A stretch of 64,000 bases of DNA from Clostridiales bacterium CHKCI001. GTDB lineage: Bacteria > Bacillota > Clostridia > Lachnospirales > Lachnospiraceae. Under the pieces are notes generated by a model that saw only the letters and a list, made by a program, of their open reading frames with translations, was not told where the DNA came from and searched no databases. The DNA lies in contig FCNS01000008.1 in assembly GCA_900045905.1 (NCBI GenBank), forward strand, positions 186,001 through 250,000, in the 5' to 3' direction. Positions 8,149 through 17,615 of this stretch are shown here, piece after piece (the first letter of the stretch is position 1; every line of letters starts with the position of its first letter). Position numbers and translations under genes: made by a program.

Positions 8149-8519
8149 TTATTGAACTGTCACATTCCCAGATCCATAACACTTATTGTATCCAACTAAA
8201 GATATGTAAAAAGCTGAGTCCTTATCTTGAGGTTCTCTATATTCAAATACACCAGTTGGTACAATATCAATAGACTTTTCACGACTATATGGCCATCCTA
8301 TCCAACAAGCATATGCATGCATTGTCATACTTCTTGATGATGAAGGTGTATTATAAGCCCAATACTTTGCCTCCTTACCAACTCCTACAGAATCAGACTT
8401 TACTGTATGCTGACTTGGAGCAATTGATATTGCTGCATGTGTAGCCATACCATAAGCTACATTTCCCAATAATAAACTTCCTAACATAAATGATGCTATT
8501 AATTTTTTCTCTTACCCAT
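8149..8519 (-). pseudogene. Small secreted protein, signal peptide out of frame by one base in an A-tract
   Basis: The ATG at 8519 has AGAGGA 6 nt upstream and encodes M-G-K-R-K, then meets a stop after six A residues (8503-8508). One more A would join it in frame to L-I-A-S-F-M-L-G-S-L-L-L-G-N-V-A-Y-G, making a full signal peptide. The 112-codon body is otherwise open to 8149, and its own first ATG (8487) lacks a ribosome site. The mature part would be about 95 residues, with two Cys and many aromatic and Ser residues. No family was recognised. It lies 176 bases upstream of an ABC exporter operon, like the secreted protein at 36856. The A-tract may be a true mutation, phase-variable, or a sequencing error. 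Confidence 0.65.
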
Positions 8520-9020
8520 AGTATTTCCTCTTAAAATATTTATTATAAATTCTCAAAATCTTTTAAACCTTATTTTCAGCTATTTGATTTATTCTTAAAT
8601 AAATTTATTACTAACTTCTACATTTAAATATAGCATTTAATTAGTTTAACCTTACTCATTAATTCGAAAAAATCAGCTAAATAAAGTCTTAAAAATAAGA
8701 TTTCTTTTTGTAAATTAATTTCGAGAACTTATTGCTCAATTTTCGCACAACATATCTTGATCATTGCAAGGAAACATTTTTTTAATATACAACCACTTTC
8801 TTTTTTGTATTTTTTATCAATAAGATTGATTTATATATTATTCCAACAATTTAATATCTTAAAGAATACAGAATCAAATTATTTATATAGATTTCTATTA
8901 AAATAGAATAACAATCAATAAACTAATTTGTTTTTTATTATAATATTTTTTTCTTCACCTGTCAATAATATTTACAATCTAGGGTTACAATACATGTGTT
9001 ACAACTGAATTATTAAAAGA
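8520..9020. other. AT-rich intergenic stretch, no gene recognised
   Basis: About 500 bases of very AT-rich DNA with no ORF carrying a start and ribosome site, and no convincing terminator. It must contain the promoter of the small secreted-protein gene, but no site could be chosen with confidence. Confidence 0.5.
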
Positions 9021-9090
9021 CGGGAATACACTTTCTGTGTTATATTTTTAGCTACCAGACCAAAACACAACAAGAAAGGATGTATTCCCG
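9021..9090. repeat. Perfect 10-bp inverted repeat ahead of the transposase remnant
   Basis: CGGGAATACA (9021-9030) and TGTATTCCCG (9081-9090) are exact reverse complements 50 bases apart, the second ending one base before the transposase ATG. They could be part of the IS end or a leader stem restricting translation. Confidence 0.7.
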
Positions 9091-9091
9091 C

Positions 9092-9330
9092 ATGACAAGT
9101 ATAACACAAGATATGCGATTCTGTCTATCATTTATTCGTTACGCTCAAAAATATGGCGTCTCCAAAGCTGCTGTTAAATATACCGCCAGTATATTTATCG
9201 CTGGAAACGCCGTTATGACGGCTCCATAGAATCTCTTCGGGATCGTTCTCGCAGACCTCACCATCATCCCAATCAACATACTCCTGCTGAAATCAAATTA
9301 ATTACCCATATGCACAGACGTAATCCTTGA
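9092..9330 (+). pseudogene. Transposase N-terminal remnant (helix-turn-helix, IS3/IS481-like)
   Basis: AAGAAAGGA precedes an ATG whose product begins as a helix-turn-helix transposase (R-Y-A-Q-K-Y-G-V-S-K-A-A). A missing base near 9180 shifts the frame; in the next frame it continues as R-Q-Y-I-Y-R-W-K-R-R-Y-D-G-S-I-E-S-L and R-D-R-S-R-R-P-H-H-H, the typical linker of IS481/IS3-type transposases. The reading then stops near 9330 and the DDE catalytic domain is absent. GC content is clearly higher than in the flanks. This is a decayed insertion-sequence fragment beside the truncated xerD gene. Confidence 0.75.
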
Positions 9331-9440
9331 GTTACTACTTAAGATTTATTTTCTTCAACCTCTCATTTCTATTTATTTTTATCAACATTTTTTATGTATT
9401 TTTGCAAATGAAATTCATTTAAAACTCTCTTACATTCTCC

Positions 9441-10196
9441 TTAAACTGAATACATTGAGGATGTATGCCGCAATGTATGCAATGTAACCTCTTTCTGAAT
9501 GCCTGCTATACTCGTATAGTGCTTTAACAGCTTCCAAAAACCCTGTCTGCTCATTGGCTTTCCAGCACAATTTAAGAAGAGAGAGCTTTCCGCTTCTTTT
9601 TGAAGTAACTGTGGTCTAGCCTCTTCTAAATATCGCCTTAATGCAGTTCTCACTCGATCATTCAATGGAACGGAGCGAATCTGATCTTTTTCCCTATAGC
9701 TAATATATCCCATTGTCATATTCAAATCCGTTAATTGCAATGAAAGCATTTCTGTCACTTGAATTCCAGTTCCATATAATAGTTCTAGCATCGCACGATC
9801 CCTTAACTGCTTTGGTGTTCTTTTATCTGGCTGCCTTAACAACTGTTCTACTTCTTCAATTGTAAGAATTTCTGGAGACTTTTTTTCCACTTTCGGAGAA
9901 TACAGAAATTGAGTTGGATCCTCTTCTATCATTTTTTTTCGCAGTGCATAATGAAAAAATGTTCGGATGGACGCACAGATTCTAGATATCGTTGCAGCAG
10001 ATTTTCCTTCTCTTTCTAAAGAAAGAAGATAAGATTGCAGTAGTGTCATCGTTACTTTCTTCCACTCAAAAATTCCGTTCTCGTTTAAAAATATAGTAAG
10101 ATATCTTAAATCCCGTTCATAAGATAACTCTGTATTCAATGTAATATTTTTTGTTTTTTTTAAATAAATTAGAAATTCCTTTACTTCCTCTAACAT
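9441..10196 (-). pseudogene. xerD: XerD-like tyrosine recombinase, C-terminally truncated
   Basis: The product has the SAM-like core-binding domain (residues 1-100) and most of the catalytic domain, but ends at H-T-L-R-H-T (residues 240-245) plus a few foreign residues. Full-length XerD is about 295 residues; the GHxxxxTTxxY end with the nucleophilic tyrosine is missing. The first catalytic arginine, normally in G-T-G-L-R-V-S-E, is Gln146 here (G-T-G-I-Q-V-T-E). Both defects predict no strand cleavage. Its place next to spoIIM and nudF matches the Bacillus nudF-spoIIM-xerD order, so it descends from the housekeeping gene. A working dif recombinase must be encoded elsewhere if this reading is right. 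Confidence 0.75.
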
Positions 10197-10294
10197 ATTA
10201 CTCTGCCACCTAACGTATATAGGGTAAAATTTCTATAGACTGACTCAGCCGTTTATTTTTCCTATGATAATACCCTACCTTAACTCATTTAATT

Positions 10295-10840
10295 TTATAA
10301 TTGCTTATACATCAACTGTAATAACCATGGATTGCACCATGCTTCGGACAACATCCCAAGTAAAAATATTCCTATAATAATTATGTATGATTGTACTGCA
10401 TATCGAAATGGTAATTGCTGCCTTTGACATGATTGAAGCATCAAAAGAACGACTCCGATTCCATAAAATAAATAATGGGGCAATATTACAGCCAAAAAGG
10501 CAAAGATTCCCTTTATTCCATACGTCATAGTGGCTATTACAATCATACAAGCCATACAAAATCCACTATAACCAGACAATACACAAAAGACTGGATAGGC
10601 AATTACAGTCATGCTCAGTAGAATGCAAGCGGTCAATTCCCAAAAACGGCTTTGAACAATATAAAAAAATAGTCCCCATAAGTCTGTAATCGCCTGAATC
10701 TGATCCTCTATCTCCGAATGGTATATTTTCATCTCAAATACCGACATAGATGCAAATAAAATTGCTATCACTGTTCCCAATACGATACCAATTAAAAACA
10801 AGCCAATTAGAACCATTTCTTTATTTCGAATTCGAATCAT
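10295..10840 (-). CDS. spoIIM: Stage II sporulation protein M
   Basis: This 181-residue integral membrane protein has about five helices (near 10-30, 65-90, 90-112, 112-135 and 145-165). Its Y-G-I-K-G-I-F ... L-P-H-Y-L-F-Y-G segment is typical of SpoIIM. In Bacillus, SpoIIM acts with SpoIID and SpoIIP to remodel septal peptidoglycan so that the mother cell can engulf the forespore. The gene sits between nudF and an xerD-like gene, the same neighbourhood as in Bacillus, which supports the call. Confidence 0.85.
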   Translation of the reverse strand: MIRIRNKEMVLIGLFLIGIVLGTVIAILFASMSVFEMKIYHSEIEDQIQAITDLWGLFFYIVQSRFWELTACILLSMTVIAYPVFCVLSGYSGFCMACMIVIATMTYGIKGIFAFLAVILPHYLFYGIGVVLLMLQSCQRQQLPFRYAVQSYIIIIGIFLLGMLSEAWCNPWLLQLMYKQL

Positions 10841-10998
10841 ACCGCTGCCTCCTACATGTTTCCTGTCCTAACTTTATATGCAAAAAACAGCAATTTTATG
10901 CTTCTATATTATTACAGCTCTCATGGATTATATTTCCTCCAAACTGAAACTATGCTTGAAGAGCTACTGGGATAGCTTTCCTATCCACGATATTTATA

Positions 10999-11535
10999 TT
11001 ATTTTTGATATTTATTTTTATAAGCTAAAACTGCCGAAACTGTCTTAGCATCTTGAATTTTCCCTTCATAAATCATTCGGCAAAGTTCTTCTAGGTCATA
11101 TTCTTTAATTTCTAAAAATTCTTCTTCATCCAAATGTTGATGTGTTGTCTCTAATTCTGTCGCTAAATAAATATCAATTATTTCATTGCAATAAGCAATT
11201 CCAGTGCGAAGTGTCATCAAAAATTCTATTTTTCCAGCTCGATATCCCGTTTCTTCTTCTAATTCTCTAGCAGCACATTCCATCGTAGGCTCCTCTGCAT
11301 AATCCCTAGCCCCTGCTGGGATTTCTAAAGTTTCTCTTTCTTGGGCAGGACGGTATTGACGTACCATTAATATCTTACCATCCTTTTTCACGGCAAGTAC
11401 AGCTGCGGCACCTTTATGGGCTAAAAAATCCCATTTTGCAACCTTTCCAGTTGGCATTAACATCTCATCTTCATAAAAATCTAAAATAGCACCTTTATGA
11501 ATGAGTGTTCTTCCAATCCGCTTCATATGCTCCAT
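10999..11535 (-). CDS. nudF: ADP-ribose pyrophosphatase (Nudix hydrolase)
   Basis: The 178-residue protein contains a complete Nudix box (G-A-R-D-Y-A-E-E, then R-E-L-E-E-E-T-G-Y, near residues 75-98), whose glutamates bind the catalytic Mg ions. The N-terminal strand region and length match the ADP-ribose pyrophosphatase subfamily, which cleaves ADP-ribose to AMP and ribose 5-phosphate and clears this reactive NAD breakdown product. It starts one base after the proC stop codon, so the two are one transcription unit. ADP-ribose specificity is inferred from subfamily resemblance and synteny with spoIIM. Confidence 0.88.
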   Translation of the reverse strand: MEHMKRIGRTLIHKGAILDFYEDEMLMPTGKVAKWDFLAHKGAAAVLAVKKDGKILMVRQYRPAQERETLEIPAGARDYAEEPTMECAARELEEETGYRAGKIEFLMTLRTGIAYCNEIIDIYLATELETTHQHLDEEEFLEIKEYDLEELCRMIYEGKIQDAKTVSAVLAYKNKYQK

Positions 11536-11536
11536 T

Positions 11537-12352
11537 TTACTCGTCCTCCGATTTTTTCTTCATAGATTCACATTTTTTATAACACGCATCGGTAGCTTTC
11601 ATAACGGCATTACGAAATCCATATTCTTCTAAAGCAGCCACTCCTGCAATTGTTGTACCAGCTGGTGAACATACCATATCTTTTAATTCTCCAGGATGTT
11701 TTCCCGATTTTAATACCATTTTAGCAGATCCAATTACGGTCTGTGCTACAAACTGATACGCCATATTTCTTGGCATTCCATACTTTACTACACTATCTGC
11801 CAATGCCTCAATAAACATATATACATAAGCTGGAGAACTTCCACTTGCACATACTACAGCATCCATGAGTTTTTCTTCTACTGCATGTACTTTCCCAAAT
11901 CCACTAAATATTTTTTCAATTACAGAGAGTTCTTCCATTGTAAATGCTTTTTGGTCAAAACAAATTCCTGACATCCCCTCTCCAACCAAGGCTGGCGTAT
12001 TTGGCATTGCACGCACAATCTTTCTGTCAAAACCAAGATGTCCTTTTAAATCTTCAATTGTAATACCAGGCGCAATTGAGATAATTACATGTTCTCTTGT
12101 AATAATATTTTCAATATTTTTTAATACTTCTGGATAATACTGAGGTTTCACTGCTAATACAAGATATTTACATCCATTCGCACATTCTGCATTGCTTTCG
12201 ACAAAGCGGATTCCCGTCTCATTATAAATCTTTTTCACACGTTCTTCATTGACATCTGCAAATATAATCTCCGTTTTATCAAAGTTCTTTAAAGAACCTC
12301 GAAGCATTGCATATCCCATATTTCCCATTCCAATAAATCCAATCTGAGCCAT
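11537..12352 (-). CDS. proC: Pyrroline-5-carboxylate reductase
   Basis: ProC performs the last step of proline synthesis, reducing pyrroline-5-carboxylate with NAD(P)H. The 271-residue product has the N-terminal dinucleotide fold (G-F-I-G-M-G-N-M-G), the R-A-M-P-N-T-P-A motif, and the conserved C-terminal S-G-S-S-P-A-Y and S-P-A-G-T-T-I-A-G regions. The ATG at 12352 is preferred to a TTG at 12358 because an AGGG site lies 7 nt before the ATG. proA and proB are not in the window. Confidence 0.95.
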   Translation of the reverse strand: MAQIGFIGMGNMGYAMLRGSLKNFDKTEIIFADVNEERVKKIYNETGIRFVESNAECANGCKYLVLAVKPQYYPEVLKNIENIITREHVIISIAPGITIEDLKGHLGFDRKIVRAMPNTPALVGEGMSGICFDQKAFTMEELSVIEKIFSGFGKVHAVEEKLMDAVVCASGSSPAYVYMFIEALADSVVKYGMPRNMAYQFVAQTVIGSAKMVLKSGKHPGELKDMVCSPAGTTIAGVAALEEYGFRNAVMKATDACYKKCESMKKKSEDE

Positions 12353-12403
12353 AATCAATCCCTATCCTTTCCTTTATTAATATAGTATTCCTATAAAACT
12401 TCT

Positions 12404-12600
12404 ATGACCGCTTTGTGGGCACCATCATGATATAAAAATCCATTGCTCCGTACTTTAGTGTTCTCGCAATCGCCACCTGTATTCGCAATCCGAGCTGTCG
12501 CTCTTCTTGTTCATACAGGTTAATCCGTCCAATAGCCATGAGCCAGACCGTGTGAACACGGTCTGGCTCATGGCTGCTGTCTGGGACTTTTATAGTAAAT
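12404..12600. repeat. Interspersed palindromic repeat, copy 1 (197 bp)
   Basis: This stretch between proC and rny aligns end to end with the reverse complement of 34364-34559. Shared blocks are CGCTTTG near one end, ATATAAAA, GTATTCGCAATC in the middle, TCATACAGGT, and CTTTtATAGTAAAT at the other end, at nearly equal spacing. Inside it, 12535-12553 and 12556-12574 form a perfect 19-bp hairpin. There is no coding capacity. It resembles a MITE or palindromic-unit element. Confidence 0.7.
12535..12574. terminator. Perfect 19-bp hairpin between rny and proC
   Basis: GCCATGAGCCAGACCGTGT pairs exactly with ACACGGTCTGGCTCATGGC across a 2-base gap. No T-run follows on either strand, so it may be the core of the repeat element rather than an efficient terminator for rny. 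Confidence 0.55.
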
Positions 12601-12710
12601 AGAAAAAAGCTGCCGTCAACATACTCTTTCTTGAATCTTGTTGTACAGCAGCTCCTAACTGTTCTGTTTTAGTAAACTTTTATACCTATTTACGGTATCA
12701 CTATCTATCG

Positions 12711-14261
12711 TTACTTTGCATAATCAGTCACACGGGATTCTCTAATTATATTTACTTTAATCTGTCCCGGATATTCTAATTCTGCTTCAATTTGTTTAGA
12801 AATATTTCTTGCCAGCAGTACCATATCGGCATCCGATATTTGCTCTGGCACTACCATTACCCGAACTTCCCTACCCGCTTGGATAGCAAAAGATTTTTCA
12901 ACGCCTTTAAACGAATTTGTGATGTCTTCCAATTGTTTGAGACGATTGGTATATGTCTCCAATGTCTCTCTTCTTGCACCTGGTCTTGCAGCGGAAATTG
13001 TATCCGCAGCCTGTACTACACATGCAATTAAAGAAGTTGGTTCTACATCACCATGATGTGCTTCTACTGCATTAATTACAATTTGAGATTCTTTATATTT
13101 CTTACATAGCTCCACCCCAAGTTGAATATGGGAGCCTTCCATCTCATGGTCTACTGCTTTACCAATATCATGTAAAAGTCCAGCACGTTTTGCAACTCGA
13201 ATATCTAATCCGAGTTCTGCTGCTAGAAGTCCTGCCAAGTGTGCCACTTCTATAGAATGTTTTAATGCATTCTGTCCATAACTAGAACGAAATTTTAAAC
13301 GTCCAAGCAACTTAACAAGTTCTGGATGAATACCATGCACTCCAACTTCCAACAAAGTAGCTTCTCCCTCTTCACGAATCATTACTTCTACTTCTTTTTG
13401 AGCTTTTTCAACCATTTCTTCAATTCTTGCTGGGTGAATTCTACCATCCAGAATCAATTTTTCCAAAGCAATTCTTGCTATCTCTCTTCTCATTGGATCA
13501 AATCCAGACAAGATAACAGCTTCTGGTGTATCATCAATAATTAATTCCACTCCAGTCAGCGTTTCCAATGTACGGATATTTCTACCTTCACGACCAATAA
13601 TCCTTCCTTTCATTTCATCATTCGGAAGTTGAACTACAGAAATTGTAGTTTCTGCCACATGATCAGCAGCACATTTCTGAATTGCAGTTACTACATACTC
13701 TTTTGCTTTTTTTGCAGCCTCTTCTTTTGCTTTCGTTTCTAATTCTTTAATTAATTTTGCAGCGTCATACTTTACTTCGTCCTCAACAGTTTTTAACAAG
13801 TACTCTTTTGCTTGTTCGGAGGTAAGACCAGAAATTCTTTCTAGTTCCTGCGCAACCTTCCCATGAAGCGTTTTTGCTTCTTCCAGCTTCTTGTTCAGGT
13901 TATCTTCTTTTGCATTTAAGCCTGCTTCACGCTTTTCCAGTGCTTCGGTTTTGCGATCCAATGCTTCTTCTTTGTTCATTGCTCGCTTCTCCATTCGAGA
14001 CAATTCATTTCTGCGTTCTTTGATTTCCTTATCTAATTCATTCTTAGATTTCAGATTCTCTTCCTTCGCTTCTAAAAGTGCTTCACGCTTCTTTGTCTCT
14101 GCCACTTTTAAAGCCTCATCTATTATTTTTCTGGATTTCTCTTCTGCTGAACCAATCTTTTCTGCATAGATTTTCTGTTGGTAACGCAAAGCGACAAACC
14201 AGGTAATAACAACAACTATAATAATTCCAAGTATTATAGCTATACCGATAAGAACTTCCAC
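12711..14261 (-). CDS. rny: Ribonuclease Y
   Basis: RNase Y is the membrane-bound endoribonuclease that starts decay of many mRNAs in Firmicutes. The 516-residue protein has one N-terminal membrane helix (residues 3-23), a long Glu/Lys/Ala coiled coil (about 30-200), a KH domain with [12 protein letters not shown] (about 220-235), and an HD phosphohydrolase domain with [11 protein letters not shown] (about 365-375). Length matches the family. A promoter is visible at 14316-14344. Confidence 0.96.
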   Translation of the reverse strand: MEVLIGIAIILGIIIVVVITWFVALRYQQKIYAEKIGSAEEKSRKIIDEALKVAETKKREALLEAKEENLKSKNELDKEIKERRNELSRMEKRAMNKEEALDRKTEALEKREAGLNAKEDNLNKKLEEAKTLHGKVAQELERISGLTSEQAKEYLLKTVEDEVKYDAAKLIKELETKAKEEAAKKAKEYVVTAIQKCAADHVAETTISVVQLPNDEMKGRIIGREGRNIRTLETLTGVELIIDDTPEAVILSGFDPMRREIARIALEKLILDGRIHPARIEEMVEKAQKEVEVMIREEGEATLLEVGVHGIHPELVKLLGRLKFRSSYGQNALKHSIEVAHLAGLLAAELGLDIRVAKRAGLLHDIGKAVDHEMEGSHIQLGVELCKKYKESQIVINAVEAHHGDVEPTSLIACVVQAADTISAARPGARRETLETYTNRLKQLEDITNSFKGVEKSFAIQAGREVRVMVVPEQISDADMVLLARNISKQIEAELEYPGQIKVNIIRESRVTDYAK

Positions 14262-14315
14262 AGGAGCACCTCCTTATTTAGTTTTCATTGTACAAAACAC
14301 ACATACAACATATAA

Positions 14316-14344
14316 ATTTTATACTGTTTTACGAATTATGTCAA
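14316..14344 (-). promoter_or_regulatory. Sigma-A promoter of rny
   Basis: Minus-strand TTGACA (14344-14339), a 17-base spacer and TAAAAT (14321-14316) lie about 55 bases upstream of the rny start. Confidence 0.6.
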
Positions 14345-14361
14345 GACAAATAAGGGGTTTT

Positions 14362-14865
14362 TTACACATTTTCTTGTCTAATTTCTACCGTTTCGTTCCA
14401 ATGCTGCATCGCTGACTTTACTACGCCAAAAGGGAATCCCCTTCTAATACAATATGCGTATAACCTCTGCTCTTCCTTTTCATTCTGGGGCAATCTTCCC
14501 TTTGTTTTCTTCTCAAGTAATTCTACTACTGCATTCCATTCTGTATCTTCGGTTATATCCATACATTTATTTATAATAAGAGGATCAATCCCCTTTTTCT
14601 CCAGCTCTATCTGAATCAGACGTCGTCCCTTTTTCTTTTGATTTCTTTCAATATAATGCCTTGCATAACGCTCATCATCAATATAATGATAGGCTTTCAC
14701 ATAATTAACTGCACAATCCTCTGCCTGTATTGGATATCCCTTTTCTTTTAGTTTCTGTCTAAGTTCCGCTTCGGTTCGATCCATTCTTTGCAACAGAACC
14801 ATGGCTTGTTGCTTGGCCTTTTTTTCTAATTCTTCTGTTGTCTCATTTCCTGTTAATCGCGACAT
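14362..14865 (-). CDS. recX: RecX, regulator of RecA
   Basis: RecX modulates RecA filament assembly. The 167-residue protein is made of the short helical repeats of the family and contains E-L-R-Q-K-L-K-E-K-G-Y near residue 34 and D-D-E-R-Y-A-R-H-Y near residue 58, both typical. Its ATG overlaps the recA stop by one base (TAATG), so translation is coupled to recA and both should respond to DNA damage through the LexA boxes upstream of recA. Confidence 0.9.
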   Translation of the reverse strand: MSRLTGNETTEELEKKAKQQAMVLLQRMDRTEAELRQKLKEKGYPIQAEDCAVNYVKAYHYIDDERYARHYIERNQKKKGRRLIQIELEKKGIDPLIINKCMDITEDTEWNAVVELLEKKTKGRLPQNEKEEQRLYAYCIRRGFPFGVVKSAMQHWNETVEIRQENV

Positions 14866-15890
14866 TATTCTTCTTGCTTCTTTTCTTCTATATTTTCTGC
14901 TAACCCAAAATGTTCTCGCACTTTTTGCTCGACTTCTGCCATAATGTCTGGATTTTCAATCAGATACTTCTTGGCATTTTCACGTCCTTGCCCAATCTTT
15001 CCTTCTTTATAAGCATACCATGCCCCACTCTTGACAATTACTCCGATATTAGCAGCTAGATCTAAAATATCTCCCTCTCTTGATATTCCTTTTCCAAACA
15101 TAATATCAAATTCAGCTTCTTTAAATGGAGGAGCTACTTTATTCTTTACTACTTTTATTCTTGTACGATTACCAATCACTTCTCCAGCTTGTTTTAATGC
15201 CTCAATACGCCGTACATCCATACGAATCGAGGAGTAAAATTTCAAAGCACGTCCCCCTGTCGTCGTTTCTGGATTACCAAACATAATGCCAACCTTCTCA
15301 CGAAGCTGATTAATAAAAATAACAATACAATTTGACTTGCTAATTACTGCTGTTAACTTACGAAGTGCCTGCGACATTAAACGAGCTTGTAATCCGACAT
15401 GAGAATCACCCATATCTCCATCAATCTCTGCCTTCGGAACAAGTGCAGCAACGGAATCGACAATCACAATATCAACTGCTCCAGAACGTACCATTGTCTC
15501 TGTAATCTCCAGAGCTTGTTCACCATTATCTGGCTGAGAGATATATAAATTATCAATATCTACTCCAATATTTTTCGCATACACTGGATCCAATGCATGT
15601 TCTGCATCAATAAAACCTGCAATTCCGCCTCTTTTTTGAACTTCTGCTACCATATGCAGTGCAACCGTTGTCTTACCACTCGATTCAGGCCCATAAATCT
15701 CAATTATACGGCCTCTTGGAACACCGCCTAATCCTAATGCAATATCCAAACTCAAAGAACCAGTCGGTACTGTTTCAATATTCATATTCGATGCAGAATC
15801 TCCAAGCTTCATAATCGAACCTTTACCATATGCTTTTTCAATCTGAGATACCGCAGCATCTAATGCTTTTAATTTATCATTCTTCTCCAT
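14865..15890 (-). CDS. recA: Recombinase RecA
   Basis: RecA drives homologous strand exchange and triggers LexA self-cleavage. The 341-residue protein has Walker [10 protein letters not shown] (about residues 66-74), Walker [10 protein letters not shown], loop L1 [18 protein letters not shown], and a Glu/Lys-rich acidic tail. Length and motifs are standard. It is expressed from a sigma-A promoter overlapped downstream by a LexA box and is coupled to recX. Confidence 0.98.
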   Translation of the reverse strand: MEKNDKLKALDAAVSQIEKAYGKGSIMKLGDSASNMNIETVPTGSLSLDIALGLGGVPRGRIIEIYGPESSGKTTVALHMVAEVQKRGGIAGFIDAEHALDPVYAKNIGVDIDNLYISQPDNGEQALEITETMVRSGAVDIVIVDSVAALVPKAEIDGDMGDSHVGLQARLMSQALRKLTAVISKSNCIVIFINQLREKVGIMFGNPETTTGGRALKFYSSIRMDVRRIEALKQAGEVIGNRTRIKVVKNKVAPPFKEAEFDIMFGKGISREGDILDLAANIGVIVKSGAWYAYKEGKIGQGRENAKKYLIENPDIMAEVEQKVREHFGLAENIEEKKQEE

Positions 15891-15913
15891 AGCTAATTTA
15901 AATTCTCCTTTCG

Positions 15914-15925
15914 GAACAAATGTTC
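15914..15925. promoter_or_regulatory. LexA (SOS) box in the recA leader
   Basis: GAAC-AAAT-GTTC matches the Firmicute SOS operator (CGAACnnnnGTTCG) and lies just downstream of the recA -10 element, where LexA would block transcription. Confidence 0.85.
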
Positions 15926-15932
15926 TGTATCT

Positions 15933-15961
15933 ATCATACTCGATTTTAGTTTTATTGTCAA
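15933..15961 (-). promoter_or_regulatory. recA promoter
   Basis: Minus-strand TTGACA (15961-15956), 17 bases and TATGAT (15938-15933), about 45 bases before the recA ATG. Confidence 0.75.
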
Positions 15962-15971
15962 CTTATTTTTA

Positions 15972-15983
15972 AAACATATGTTT
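15972..15983. promoter_or_regulatory. Possible second LexA half-consensus palindrome
   Basis: AAACATATGTTT is a perfect 12-base palindrome, a weak relative of the SOS box, 11 bases upstream of the recA -35 element. Confidence 0.35.
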
Positions 15984-16154
15984 GTTTTTATAGGGGGATT
16001 CTGGTTCACTGGATAGTTTCACTTCTTTTTGACAATCCGTTTTCTCTATCCGTACCTAGTATACCATATTCTCATTTGCACTTCAAGGTTGCTGCAAATA
16101 GATAAACTGAATGTTAGTATATCTACGCACAATTTCTCTTTATAAAAACAAAAA

Positions 16155-16242
16155 AAAATAGTGTATGGAAAAACTTTCCTTAAATAGGATACCTCTTCCA
16201 TACACCATTCTATCACAGCGAAAAAATTTTTGATCGCTGGCT
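16155..16242 (-). terminator. Two hairpins downstream of the lysA-like gene, the second a clear terminator
   Basis: Reading the minus strand from the gene end, CAGCGA and TCGCTG close a first hairpin near 16216-16240. Then GTGTATGGAA and TTCCATACAC form a longer one that runs into TATTTTTTTTTG at about 16150-16158. Confidence 0.75.
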
Positions 16243-16254
16243 TATTTACATATT

Positions 16255-17517
16255 TTATTTATATTTTTTCAATCCTTCATAGTCCAATGTAGCAAAATAA
16301 TCTGCTGGGGTTTCTGCTCGGCGGATCAATTGGGTAGTTCCGTCTTCTTTTAATAAAACTTCTGCACTGCGCAGCTTTCCATTATAATTATACCCCATTG
16401 AAAAACCATGTGCACCTGTATCATGAATTACAACATAATCTCCAATCTCAATTTTTGGCAGCATGCGGTCAATTGCGAACTTATCATTATTTTCACAAAG
16501 TCCCCCTGTGACATCGTATTTATGATCACAAGGTTCATTTTCCTTTCCTAAAACAGTAATATGATGATAGGCTCCATACATTGCTGGACGCATTAGATTA
16601 GCAGCACATGCATCCAAACCAATATATTCTTTATAAGTATGTTTCTCATGAATGACCTGTGCAATTAAATGACCATATGGCGCTAACATAAATCTTCCTA
16701 GCTCTGTAAAAATCGCTACATCATCCATTCCCTCTGGTGTCAGTACCTCTTCGTATGCCTCACGTACACCTTCTCCTATTGCTAGGATATCATTTGGTTC
16801 CTCATCTGGACGGTAATTTACACCTACTCCGCCAGATAAATTAATAAATGCAATGTGTACACCTGTTTCTTTCTTCAGTTCTACTGCCAACTCAAACAAA
16901 ATTCTAGCCAATTTTGGATAATATCCTAAAGCAACTGTATTACTTGCAAGAAATGCATGGATACCAAAATGTTTTACACCATGCGCCTTCATTTTTAAGA
17001 ATGCTTCTTTCATCTGCTCTTTTGTCATGCCATATTTGGCATCTTTTGGCGTATCCATAATTTCGTTATGAAGTGTAAAATCTCCTCCTGGATTATAACG
17101 ACAGCACATTGTTTCTTGAAAAGGAGCAATCTTTTCATAAAAATCCACATGAGTTAAATCATCAAAATTAATAATCGCTCCAAGCTTTGCAGCCAATTCA
17201 AAATCTTTCACAGGTGTTACGTTAGAAGAAAACATAATATCATGTCCCTTTAATCCAACTGCATCTGCAAGTTCCAATTCTGTAAAAGAAGAACAATCTG
17301 CTCCAATTCCTTCTTCTTTTAAAATTTCCATTAAATATGGATTTGGAGTTGCTTTTACTGCAAAATATTCATGAAATCCCTTATTCCATGAAAATGCTTG
17401 TTTTAGCTTTCGCGCATTTTCACGAATTCCCTTTTCATCATACAAATGAAACGGAGTTGGATATTTTTTGACCATTTCTTTTACCTGATCTAATGTTACA
17501 AACGGTTTTTTTTCCAT
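16255..17517 (-). CDS. lysA: Diaminopimelate decarboxylase-like PLP enzyme (alanine racemase fold)
   Basis: The 420-residue product belongs to the fold-III PLP decarboxylases. E-Y-F-A-V-K-A-T-P-N-P (about residues 46-56) carries the PLP lysine. I-N-L-S-G-G-V-G-V-N-Y lies near residue 230 and E-L-G-R-F-M-L-A-P near residue 275, followed by a C-terminal C-E-N-N-D-K-F and an H-D-T-G-A-H-G-F-S-M-G-Y active-site segment. These match the clostridial diaminopimelate decarboxylase group that converts meso-diaminopimelate to lysine. The ATG at 17517 is chosen because GAGGAG lies 7 nt upstream; the longer frame has no ribosome site. A related carboxynorspermidine or ornithine-type activity cannot be fully excluded. 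Confidence 0.85.
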   Translation of the reverse strand: MEKKPFVTLDQVKEMVKKYPTPFHLYDEKGIRENARKLKQAFSWNKGFHEYFAVKATPNPYLMEILKEEGIGADCSSFTELELADAVGLKGHDIMFSSNVTPVKDFELAAKLGAIINFDDLTHVDFYEKIAPFQETMCCRYNPGGDFTLHNEIMDTPKDAKYGMTKEQMKEAFLKMKAHGVKHFGIHAFLASNTVALGYYPKLARILFELAVELKKETGVHIAFINLSGGVGVNYRPDEEPNDILAIGEGVREAYEEVLTPEGMDDVAIFTELGRFMLAPYGHLIAQVIHEKHTYKEYIGLDACAANLMRPAMYGAYHHITVLGKENEPCDHKYDVTGGLCENNDKFAIDRMLPKIEIGDYVVIHDTGAHGFSMGYNYNGKLRSAEVLLKEDGTTQLIRRAETPADYFATLDYEGLKKYK

Positions 17518-17615
17518 AATCAGTCTCCTCTTTTTTGTATCTATTTTAGGGAAATGCCTCCATCCATCAGCAGACATTTCCCTGAATATTCATCTAAAGT
17601 TCCTATAAGTGAACA

